DNA from: an uncultured Alcaligenaceae bacterium
GTDB lineage: Bacteria; Pseudomonadota; Gammaproteobacteria; Burkholderiales; Burkholderiaceae_B
NCBI GenBank assembly: GCA_937908115.1
Contig: CALEQZ010000061.1
Location: 28,073-92,072, forward strand
DNA length: 64,000 bases
Reading direction: 5' to 3'
Part shown: positions 16,786 through 25,514 of the stretch, piece after piece
Numbering within the stretch: the stretch's first letter is position 1
Layout: each line of letters opens with the position of its first letter
Made by a program: the position numbers and the translations under genes
The notes under the pieces: generated by a model
Seen by the model: the letters and a program-made list of their open reading frames with translations, nothing else
What the model was told of the DNA's origin: nothing
Database searches by the model: none

Positions 16786-19700
16786 GCCGCGGGCGCGATG
16801 GTCACGCCGGGCGACAGATCAGTGACGCTGCGCCGGTAGCTGCTGGCGCCTTGCCGCGCCGCGATGTCCAGCCGCGCGAACAAGGGCGCCAGCGCCGAGT
16901 TGCCACCCGCATCCCAGATGCGCTGCAAGTGCCCGGCCACTTGCCGCTGGTTGGCCCGCAGCCCCATCGCCGGCGCATCGAAGTCGGCGGATGCGACGCG
17001 CATGCGCACATCGCGTCCGACCCGGCGCGCCTCGTAGTCAAAGACCGCACTGTCGACGGCGCGCAGCGACCCTTCCATGTCACCCTGCACGGTCAGCACC
17101 GTCAGCTCCCGGTTGGGCAGCAGCGCGTGCGGCAGCACGTCGGCCCATCCCGCCAGGTCGGCATCGCCCTGCACGAGCATGCGGGCAGACCGCATCCGGT
17201 CGAAATCCACGTCTGCGCGCAGCACGCCGCTGGCGGATTGGGTCAAGTCGCCGGCCACCCTCAAGGTTTGGAAGCGGCCGGGCCTGCCGCTGACGATCAG
17301 GCCGGCGTTGTCGACATTGGCATCGTAGGCCAAGGCATCGGTGGCTACCGCACCCGCCTGGTTGTCGAGCTGGCAGGCCGTGTTGCCGTCGGCATTCTGG
17401 CAAATCACGTCGCCCTTCAATGTGCCGTAGTTGTCCACGGTCAAGGTCGAGCCGTACACCCCGTTCGATTTGCCGTCGAAGCGTGCGGCCACGTTCGAGC
17501 GCGCACCCAGCGATGCCCCGGCATTGATCTGCAGGCGGTTGTTCACGCCGGACGCGACCCAAACGCCGGCGCCCGAACCCGAGCCGCCCTGCACGGCCCC
17601 GTTGATCACGACGTTGACCGTCCCGTGGTCGTCGCCGCCTTCGCTTTGCGCGAAGATCCCGGCCGAGCCAGCGCCGGAGGCATCCAGCGTGCCGGACTGG
17701 GTGACGGACACATTGCCCGCCGTCCCGCCGGATCCGATGCTTCCCGCAAAGCCGCCCAGCGACCCGCCGGCCAGCCCGCCGCCGCCGGCAATGGACTGCG
17801 CCACGATGCCGTGGGCATTGGTACCGGACGTGGCCAAATAGCCGTTGACGGCCACGCTGACATCCTGCGAATTTGCGGCGAGAAAGCCCATCGCCGCCGG
17901 TGTAAAGCTCGCCGCATCGAACGCGATCGCCTGCGCCGTGTCGCCAGCGATGCCGCCGCCTCCGCCTATGGACTGCGCCACCACGCCATGCGCGCCAGCG
18001 CCGCGCGTGGCGAGGGTGCCGCGCAGGTCCAGCATGACCTTGCCGCCGGTAGCCGGGACGTCCCCGGCCTGGGTGCTGCCGAGCGTGACCGAGCCGAGGC
18101 CGTCGGCCGGGCCGCTGGTCGCGATGCCGCCGCCGCCACCGATGGATTGCGCGACGACCCCCATGGCTCGGTCGCCAAACGTATTGAGATAGAGCTCGGT
18201 AGAAACATTGATGGTGCCGCCATTGCCACCCGCCTTGCCGTCGTTGCCCACGCGCAGGTCGAATTGCTGGCTGCCGGGATTGGCCGCGGCGCCCGTGCTG
18301 CCGGTCATGGCAATGCCGCCGCCGCCCCCGATCGACTGCATCACGATGCCTATCGCCCCATAGCCCGAGGTACTGAAGCCGTTGCCGCCGTTGCCGTCGA
18401 GAAAGGCGGTGATGGTGCCGCCGCGCCCGCCGGAACCACCGCGCCCGCCAACCGACAGCGTCAGCTCGGACGACGAAAGGCTCGAGGACGCGGAGGATGC
18501 GCCGCCCGCGCCACCACCGCCGCCTATCGATTGCAGGACGACGCCATCGGCATAATCGCCGAAGGTGGTGACGTAGCCGCCCAGCCCGGCGGGTTTGCCG
18601 CTGCTGCCGATGTTGCCGCCGGCGCCGCCCGCGCCACCGGCGCCGCCCACGTATACATCGAACTTGTATTTGGTGCCCTCGTCGTCGAACGGGTTTGGCC
18701 ACTCCCGGCCGCTGTCGCCGCCCACGGACCCGCCCAGCCCGCCCGAGCCGCCGACGCTTTGCACCAGCAGGCCGTCCGCATCGGCGCCATAAGTGGTGAT
18801 GCGGCCACGGCTGCCGAGGGCGATGGCGCCGCCATCGCCGCCGCCGGCGCCGCCGCGGCCGACCGACACACTGGCGCTGACGTCCACGCTATTGCCGGTC
18901 TCGCCCTCGCCGCTGAACGCGACCCCCACTTGGCCACCCTGCGACGCGCCGCCGCCGCCGCCGATGGACTGCACGAGCGCGGCACGCGCCCCGTCGCCCA
19001 GCGTCGTCACCTGGCTGGCCGAATCGATGGACAGGCTGGCAGTGCCGCCATTGCCGCCGGTGCTACCCGTCCCGCCGATCTCCATCGTGAAGGAGAAGCT
19101 CGCGTCCGTATTGACGTCGCGGGCCTTGCCCGAGCCGATGCCGCCAGAACCGCCGCCGCCGCCCACGCTTTGCACCAAGATCGCGTTGGCCGCCTCGCCC
19201 GCCGTGGCGATGCGGCTGCCTTGCAGGGTCAGCGAGGCCTGGCCGCCCGAGCCGCCACCGCCGCCGCTGCCGCCGATGGCCGCATGCACGCTGCCGCCGA
19301 TGGTCTCCTTGGTGCCGATCACGGTAGAGGTCGCCGACGCGCTGCCGCCCGTGCCCCCGCCGCCGCCGATGGACTGAATGAGCACGCCGTGTGAGTTGCC
19401 GCCGTGGGTTTCGATCATCGCGTTGGACAGCGCGGCGCTGGCCGTCGACCCCGCGCCGCCGCCGCCGCCCGTGCCCCCGTGCGAGAAGCTGATGGCCATG
19501 CCGAACGGGACCTCAGGGTCGGGTATGGCCACGGCCAGGGCCCTGGCCACCGACGCGCCGCCCGAGCCGCCACCGCCGCCGATGGACTGCACCACCACGC
19601 CATGCGCGTCGGAATCGGACGCGCCGCGGGCGGTGGTGACGATCCGCGCATCGGAGATGTTCGCGGTGGCCACGCCACCCGCGCCGCCGTCGCCGCCCGT

Positions 19701-21899
19701 GCCGCCGGCCGCCAAGGCCATGGAAAAACCGACGCCCACATCCACGGCGTACGCCGCGCCTCCCGTGCCGCCGCCGCCGCCAATGGCCTGGGCGACCACG
19801 CCGTGGGCATGGTCGCCGCCGGTCTGCACACCCTGGCCGCTGACCTGCACGGTCGACTTGCCGCCTGCGCCGCCACCGCCTCCCGAGCCGCCGATCACGG
19901 CCATCCCGTTGGCGCTGCCTGCGTCGCCGCCGCCACCGCCGATGGACTGGCCCAGGATGCCGATGGCCCCCGACCCGGCGGTGACGACCGCATTGCCCGA
20001 CTGCTTGACGTTGACCGTACCGCCGGCAACGCCCGTGCCACCGGAGCCGCCCAGCGCGACGATGCCGCCGCCTCCGCCGATGGCCTGCGCCACGATGCCA
20101 TGCGAGGACACGCCGTAGGTCGTGATCGCCGAGCGGCTGTCGATATTGACCGTGCCGCTGGCCCCGCCCTTGCCGGCATCGTTGCCGGGATTGCCGATCA
20201 GCTCGAAGCTGTACCCCGTCGCACCGCCGGTGCCGCCCATGGACTGACCCAGGATGCCGAAGGAATTGCTGCCGCGGGTCACGATGACGCCGCCGTCCTG
20301 CCCTTGCGAGGCATCACCCGTGGTAATGACGACCGTGCCGCCAGCGCCGCCGGTGCCGGCCTGCTCCGAAGTGAAATGCACGATGCCGCCGCTATCCACG
20401 TAGACGCCGCCGTTGCCGCCGTAGCTGCGTGCGGCGATGCCGTGGGACTGCACGCCGTTGGTCGAAACCTGGGCGCCGTCGCGCATATAGACGCCGACAT
20501 CGCCGCCGAAACCACCATTGCCACCGCTGCTCTCGTTGCGGCCCTTGCCGCCGTCGCCGCCCCAGGCCACCAAGTTAACGCCGGGCAGATAATTGCCCTG
20601 GGTCTGGATGGACGAACCCTTGTCTAGGGTCACGGTGATGACGGGCTTGCCATTGACGGACCCGACGCCTCCACCCCCAGCGCCGCCGCGCTGGTTGCTG
20701 AAGAAGTCCGTCGGACCGTCGCCGCCATCGCCGCCGCGCCCGATCATCACGATGCCCCCGGAAAGCACCGACAAGTCGTTGGGCGGGGTCACGGCGTCGC
20801 TGGTCACGCTCACCTGGCCGCTGTTGACGATGGACATCTGGCCGAACCAGCCCCCGATGCCACCGTCATCGCTGCCATCGTTGGAGGCGATCCCGTTGCC
20901 ACCCTGGCTCAGCATCGACAACCCGCGCACGCCTTGGGACATCGCTGCGCCATTGGCCGTCACCTGGACGATGCCACTGTTCTGGATGAGCGACGGTGCG
21001 CTTTGGTTGGTCGCGCCGCCATTGCCGTTGTAGACCCCGCCGTTGCCGCCTATGGCCTCGGCGGCAATGCCCCAGGCCAGTCCCGTGACGTTGCTGGCAT
21101 TGAGCGTGACCGAGCCCCGGTTCGTGATGGTGACGACGTCGACCGCGCCGCCGAAGCCGCCACGCTGGTTGCCACCGGCTGCGCTGTGCTGGCGCCCGCC
21201 GTCGCCGCCTATCGACGCCCCGTAAATGCCGACGCCGCCGTAGGGCATTTGCTCGACCTGGATGTTCGCGCCGTTGTCGATGGTGACCGTCGACCCGCGG
21301 CCCCCGTCGCCGCCGCCAAATACCGTGTCATCGGCGTCGCCGCCCATGCCGCCGACCGACACGCCGTAGATACCGAACATCGTCGTGGCGTCATCCCAGA
21401 TGCCGGGTGCGCTGCCCGACAGGCCGCCTGGAACCGGATCGTATTGCGTTGCCGAAATGTTGGCGTTGTTGGTGATGCGGATCGTGCCGCCCGCGCCTGC
21501 TTTGGTGCCGTCGCTGGCGTCGCTCGAGCCGTTGCCGCCCTTGAGGCGCACCACGATGCCCGGCGAACTGGGGCCAAGCAACGCGTTGTTGTTCACCGTA
21601 TAGCTGCCGCCGGGGCTGCCGTCGTTTTCATCGCTGCCGTTGCTGCCCGTGAAATCTACGATGACGTTCTGCCACGTGTACCCGCCCTGGTCATACTCGA
21701 CGGTGCAGGTCGTCGGCGTGGAAGAGCTGGCCGGCGGGCAACTGACGTCGGCCATGGCAGGCTGCATCAGCAATAGGCCGATCGCGCTGGCCGACAGCGA
21801 CGACAGCGAGCCGGGAAAGGGATGGGGATCCGGCAGCCTGCGGCCCGCCTTGCCTGCGATGTCCTTGCTTCTGGTCAAACTGCGCGCCGCCCCCTTCAT
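16620..21899 (-). pseudogene. Giant glycine-rich autotransporter passenger lacking its beta-barrel
   Basis: The open frame encodes 1759 residues. An N-terminal extended signal peptide runs to about residue 50 (ending QPAMA|DVSC). The passenger is built of at least a dozen repeats of 50-80 residues, each ending in a variant of HGVVAQSIGGGGGxGG, separated by GG(A/S)GG-rich turns; this is typical of beta-helical adhesin-like autotransporters. Residues 1500-1650 resemble the pertactin-like stem. The end reaches RDCFWGQATGRFTTQDGSKG, which is where a C-terminal autotransporter barrel starts, then stops three codons later (LSR). About 270 barrel residues are missing, so export across the outer membrane should fail. 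The ATG at 21899 has AAGGAGCG upstream. The breakpoint is shared with the response regulator at 16336. Confidence 0.88.
17700..20800 (-). repeat. Degenerate coding repeats (QSIGGGGG units) in the autotransporter passenger
   Basis: Within the passenger, the phrase Q(S/A)(I/M/V)GG(G/T/S)GG recurs at least 14 times, for example GILGQSIGGGGG, GVVVQSIGGGGG, AILVQSVGGGGG and GIVAQSIAGGGG. At the DNA level these give repeated GC-rich blocks of CCGCCGCC followed by GATGGACTG. Copies are diverged, so the array is old. Such blocks are plausible substrates for length change by recombination. Confidence 0.8.
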
Positions 21900-22002
21900 G
21901 CTCGCTCCTTATCGACAAGGCGAGCCGGTCACGCGAGCGTCCGCCTTTTTGAAACCAAGACGCTCGACTTTTAGCATCGGTCTGCAAGTTTTTTGTCGAT
22001 TT

Positions 22003-22039
22003 TTCGATGAATCGGCGGTTTTCTTCGATGAAACGGCGG
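22003..22039. repeat. Two 16-base direct repeats, 21-base period, upstream of the autotransporter
   Basis: TTCGATGAATCGGCGG (22003-22018) and TTCGATGAAACGGCGG (22024-22039) differ at one base and are separated by exactly 21 bases start to start, two helical turns. They lie 104-140 bases upstream of the autotransporter ATG. LytTR-domain regulators bind direct repeats with about this period (AgrA, ComE), and a LytS-like kinase and truncated LytTR-type regulator lie beyond the other end of the autotransporter gene. Function is inference. Confidence 0.65.
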
Positions 22040-22078
22040 GCCAGCGAAATCAAGCAAGGAGATTTGTGAAAGCGCCGA

Positions 22079-22525
22079 TCACTCTAGCGCCCAGTCCGGG
22101 TGATGGGTGCGCAACCAATCCACCGTGTGGTGCAGCAGCTCCTCGGCAGCCTGCAGACAGGCGTATAGGGTGGCATCGGTAACGGGCTCGCCTTCGTAGT
22201 CGCTCACATTGCGTTGTCGGCGCAACGCATCCAATGTGATCAAGTCAGCCTTGGGAACACGCCTGGTCTGGTCCAACGTCTGGATGGCCGTCTGGTGATG
22301 ACCCGGTCAGCTGGTGGAAGTGCGCCATCCATGGGCCCACAGGCCCAGCATGGCACACTGGAGGATGCATTTATAAGCGGCATCGAAGCGGTTGCCGTTG
22401 CTGATTTGCTCCACATAAGCATCGGACAAGTTCTGCCGCGCCGCCTGCAGCAATTTGGCCATGCCGGCTGGGTCAGGCACTTGGGGCTGCAGGCGACCGA
22501 TGGCCTGCAAGTTGCTCAAGCTCAT
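22079..22525 (-). pseudogene. HEPN-domain toxin-like protein with an internal in-frame stop
   Basis: Starting at the ATG at 22525 (GGGGAGG upstream) the frame reads 72 residues (MSLSNLQAIGRLQPQ ... HGWRTSTS) and stops at TGA 22307-22309. The very next codons continue in the same frame as PGHHQTAIQTLDQT ... RRQRNVSDYEGEPVTDATL to a stop at 22079, giving 148 codons if the TGA is replaced. The joined sequence matches the small all-helical HEPN proteins paired with MNT nucleotidyltransferases. The Arg-rich RRQRNVSDY segment, at the place of the RNase RX4-6H motif, lies after the stop, so the first fragment should be inactive. One base change (for example CGA to TGA) would explain it. It overlaps the MNT gene by 53 bases. 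Confidence 0.8.
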
Positions 22526-23102
22526 GTTGACCTCCCCAAATCCAGAGTTTGGGCTTGCCCAGCACGTCGCGCACGAAAGCATCGCCCGCGCGGGCCTTGT
22601 TGGCCAGCTCCTGCGGTGACCAAACGACGGGATTGATCTCGCGTCCCAGCTGATCGTGCAGCGGGTAGAGCGCCTGCACCACGTCCGTGAAACCGACATC
22701 GCCCACCAACATGACGTCCACGTCGCTGCGCTGTGTGGCTGTGCCGCTGGCCATGGAGCCGTAAACGAACGCCAGCATAAGCCGTCCCGAAAGCGGTTCC
22801 AATGCCGCACGCAATGCGGGAGCCACGCCATGTGTCTTGCGGAACATGGCGACCAGCTCGGGGTATAGCGGGTGCTCCATGTTGGCGCTGTAGCGTGTTT
22901 GGTTGCCTTGGTCGCTGCGCACCAACAGCCCCGCATCGGTCAGTTTGCCCAGTTCGCGCCCGAGCGTGCCCGCATGGCTGCCTGTGAGCCTGGCCAGCTC
23001 GCGCAGGTGCAGGCTGCGCCCCGGCTGCAGCAGCAATGTCGCCAGCGCCTGCTGTCGCAAGGCCGGAAACAGCAGGTCCATGGCATCCTGGATGTTGCTC
23101 AT
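22473..23102 (-). CDS. MNT-type antitoxin: HTH plus minimal nucleotidyltransferase
   Basis: The 209-residue protein has an N-terminal ArsR-like winged helix (about residues 15-70, HLRELARLTGSHAGTLGRELGKL) and then a minimal nucleotidyltransferase domain with FVYGSMASGTATQRSDVDVMLVG (about residues 113-135), the GSxxxG and DxD motifs. In HEPN/MNT modules the MNT protein is the antitoxin and can AMPylate the HEPN toxin; the HTH probably autoregulates the pair. The start at 23102 has no ribosome binding site; an inverted repeat immediately precedes it. The downstream HEPN gene is interrupted, so this antitoxin may be maintained without a working toxin. Confidence 0.82.
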   Translation of the reverse strand: MSNIQDAMDLLFPALRQQALATLLLQPGRSLHLRELARLTGSHAGTLGRELGKLTDAGLLVRSDQGNQTRYSANMEHPLYPELVAMFRKTHGVAPALRAALEPLSGRLMLAFVYGSMASGTATQRSDVDVMLVGDVGFTDVVQALYPLHDQLGREINPVVWSPQELANKARAGDAFVRDVLGKPKLWIWGGQHELEQLAGHRSPAAPSA

Positions 23103-23128
23103 AAGGCGACTATTGTTGCCTTTAAGGC
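23103..23128. promoter_or_regulatory. AAGGC/GCCTT inverted repeats abutting the MNT start codon
   Basis: AAGGC (23103-23107), GCCTT (23118-23122) and AAGGC (23124-23128) give one dyad with a 10-base spacer and a second, tight dyad GCCTT-t-AAGGC. The first copy touches the start codon of the HTH-MNT gene. This is a good candidate operator for autoregulation of the toxin-antitoxin pair. Confidence 0.45.
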
Positions 23129-23259
23129 TGCATTTGGCAAGACACCGACTGGCACCTGCGCCACCCGGCCATCTGATGCGCGGAAAGCCGTCTGGCCGGG
23201 TCTGCCTGGCGCGTCAGCGTGCCCAACTCGCGCACCGCGCCTCGGTCCTCGGTGCTTGC

Positions 23260-24141
23260 TCACAGGCGTTCGGACAAGAAATCCAGGAAACAAGCGATGC
23301 GCCGCGCCAGCTGCGTGTTGCGGTAATACACCGCATGCAGCGGCTGGCGGAAACCGTTGTCTGCCGATGCCAGCAGGCAGACCAGCCGGCCCGACTCCAG
23401 GTCCGCGCGCACCATGAAGTCGGCCAGGCAGGCGATGCCCGCCCCTGCCAGTGCCAGGCCGCGCAAGGTCTCGCCGCTGGAGGCGGCGATGGTCGGCTGC
23501 ACGGTGTAGCTATTGCCGCCGTCATGCCGCAGCGGCCAGACGTTGAGCGACTCGGGCTGGGTGAACCCCAGCAAGGCATGCCCTTCTAGCGCCGCCACCG
23601 TGCGCGGCCGGCCATGGCGCGCCAGATAGTTGGGGCTGGCGACGACGTGCAGGCGCGCGGCCAGCAGGCGCCGCGCATGCAACGCTGAATCCCCCAGCGG
23701 GCCGGCGCGCAGCGCAATGTCGGTGCGATGCTCGACCAGGTCCACGATGCGGTCGTTGCTGGTGAGCTCCAGGTGGATCGCGGGAAAGCGCTCGCGAAAC
23801 GCCGCAACGTGCGGCACCACGCAATGCTGCATCACCGGCGCTGAAGCATCCACGCGCAGCGTCCCCGCTGGCTGCTGGCGGCGGATGCACATGAGCTCCT
23901 CGGCCTCGTCGAGCGCGGCCACGATGGCACGCGCCCGCTGCAGGAACAGGCAACCCTCTTCGGTCAGCTCCATGCGGCGCGTGGTGCGGGTCAGTAGCGT
24001 GACCCCTAGCTGTGCCTCCAGCCGCGCCAGCGCGCGGCTCACGCCCGAAGCGGTTTGGCCCAGCTGCTCGGCGGCGGCGCTCATGCCGCCGGCATCCACC
24101 ACGGCAAGAAAGATGCGCAGGCTGTCGGAATGAAGCGGCAT
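23260..24141 (-). CDS. LysR-family transcriptional regulator
   Basis: About 293 residues from the ATG at 24141; a further in-frame start at 24165 adds eight residues. The LysR helix-turn-helix is clear (FLAVVDAGGMSAAAEQLG ... SGVSRALARLEAQLG), followed by TRTTRRMELTEEG and an effector domain with ASPNYLARHGRP, typical of the CrgA/DsdC-like group. It diverges from the MFS exporter gene at 24289 with 147 bases between, so it probably controls that transporter. Confidence 0.9.
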   Translation of the reverse strand: MPLHSDSLRIFLAVVDAGGMSAAAEQLGQTASGVSRALARLEAQLGVTLLTRTTRRMELTEEGCLFLQRARAIVAALDEAEELMCIRRQQPAGTLRVDASAPVMQHCVVPHVAAFRERFPAIHLELTSNDRIVDLVEHRTDIALRAGPLGDSALHARRLLAARLHVVASPNYLARHGRPRTVAALEGHALLGFTQPESLNVWPLRHDGGNSYTVQPTIAASSGETLRGLALAGAGIACLADFMVRADLESGRLVCLLASADNGFRQPLHAVYYRNTQLARRIACFLDFLSERL

Positions 24142-24288
24142 TTTTGCGCCATCGTCATAAGTCAATTGATTTTAGACCTATTTTTCTCAACGATTTTGCG
24201 GCGCACAATGTGCGCCGTTTCTGTTTCTCCAATGACGGCTCCAAGCCCCCGTGTCCGTCGTGTCATTTTCCGAAAGGAACCTCGCATC

Positions 24289-25458
24289 ATGCCTATCGCG
24301 CTTTGGGCGCTTGCCGTGGGAGCCTTTGGCATCGGTACCACGGAATTCGTCATCATGGGGCTGCTGCCCCAGGTGGGCGCCGACCTCGATGTCTCGCTAT
24401 CGTCTGCCGGCCTGCTGGTCACCGGTTATGCGCTCGGCGTCACGCTGGGCGCGCCGCCCGTGTCCATCATCACTTCGGGCTTGCCGCGCAAGACGCTGTT
24501 GCTGTCCCTGATGGTCATTTTCACCGTGGGCAACCTGGCCTGTGCGCTCGCGCCGAATTACGCCGCGCTGATGGCCGCGCGCGTGCTGACCTCGCTGGCG
24601 CATGGCGCCTTCTTCGGCGTGGGTTCGGTGGTCGCCACCAGCCTCGTTCGCCCGGACAAGCAGGCCTCGGCCATCGCACTGATGTTCACCGGCCTGACGC
24701 TGGCCAATGTGCTGGGCGTGCCCTTCGGCACGTGGCTCGGCCAGGCCTGGGGCTGGCGTGCGACGTTCTGGGCCGTGACCGCGGTCGGCCTGGCCGCGTT
24801 GGCCGCCATCGCGGCCTGGGTGCCGGCCAGCCGCGGCCAGCACCAGGGCAACCTGCGAGGCGAGCTGCGCGCGCTGGTCCGCCCCCAAGTACTGTTGGGT
24901 TTCGCCACGACCGTCTTGGGCTTTGGGGGTGTATTCACCGCTTTCACCTACATCGCCCCGCTGCTGACCGAGCTGTCCGGTTTCCCGTCCTCGGCAGTCT
25001 CGCCCATCCTGCTGCTGTTCGGCGCCGGCCTGGTGATCGGCAACACCTACGGCGGCAAGCTGGCCGACCGGCGCCTGATGCTCACGCTCGTAGGCAGCCT
25101 GGCGCTACTGGCCACAGTACTGGCGCTCTTTGCCTTCACCGTGCACATCAAGGTTGCGGCGGTGGTCACCGTGGCCGTGCTGGGCGCGGCGGCCTTCGCC
25201 ACCGTGCCGCCGTTGCAGATGCGCGTGCTGGAACAGGCAAGCGGCGCGCCCAACCTGGCATCGGCCTTCAACATCGCCGCCTTCAACCTGGGCAATGCCG
25301 CAGGCGCATGGCTGGGCGGCATTACCATCGATCACGGCCCAGGCCTGGGCGCCACGCCGCTGGCAGCCGCGGCCGTCACTGTAGGCGGCCTGCTCGTCGC
25401 GCTCTACAGCTGGGGACTGGATCGCCGCGCCCACCGTGCCGCCGCAGCCATGTGCTAG
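24289..25458 (+). CDS. MFS transporter, AraJ/YdhP-like sugar or drug exporter
   Basis: The 389-residue protein has 12 predicted hydrophobic segments and the MFS DHA1 hallmarks: a TTEFVIMGLLPQV segment in helix 1 (the conserved 'TEF-MGLLP' of the AraJ/YdhP/NepI group), and ADRRLML in the loop between halves. Family members export arabinose, purine nucleosides or drugs. The start at 24289 has GAAAGGAAC upstream; the in-frame ATG at 24055 runs through the divergent promoter and is not used. Regulated probably by the LysR at 23260. Substrate unknown. Confidence 0.88.
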   Translation: MPIALWALAVGAFGIGTTEFVIMGLLPQVGADLDVSLSSAGLLVTGYALGVTLGAPPVSIITSGLPRKTLLLSLMVIFTVGNLACALAPNYAALMAARVLTSLAHGAFFGVGSVVATSLVRPDKQASAIALMFTGLTLANVLGVPFGTWLGQAWGWRATFWAVTAVGLAALAAIAAWVPASRGQHQGNLRGELRALVRPQVLLGFATTVLGFGGVFTAFTYIAPLLTELSGFPSSAVSPILLLFGAGLVIGNTYGGKLADRRLMLTLVGSLALLATVLALFAFTVHIKVAAVVTVAVLGAAAFATVPPLQMRVLEQASGAPNLASAFNIAAFNLGNAAGAWLGGITIDHGPGLGATPLAAAAVTVGGLLVALYSWGLDRRAHRAAAAMC

Positions 25459-25462
25459 GCGC

Positions 25463-25493
25463 AAAAAAAAACGGCCCGCGCCAAGCGGGCCGT
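25463..25493 (-). terminator. Bidirectional-looking intrinsic terminator between MFS gene and ilvD
   Basis: ACGGCCCGC (25471-25479) pairs with GCGGGCCGT (25485-25493) around a five-base loop. On the minus strand the hairpin is followed by a run of eight U residues (A-tract 25463-25470), a textbook terminator for ilvD. On the plus strand the trailing sequence is weaker (CTTC), so it may help end the MFS transcript as well. Confidence 0.85.
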
Positions 25494-25514
25494 CTTCACG
25501 CCGTCAGCGTGGCT

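Noticed and set aside
16782..20627. Long plus-strand frames (870, 246 and 407 residues) opposite the autotransporter
   Set aside because: They are Ala/Pro/Arg-rich antisense shadows of the glycine-rich repeat coding sequence; no domain, no ribosome binding site.
17700..20800. CRISPR-like periodic GC repeats
   Set aside because: The repeats are in frame, diverged and encode QSIGGGGG units; spacers are not unique unrelated sequences.
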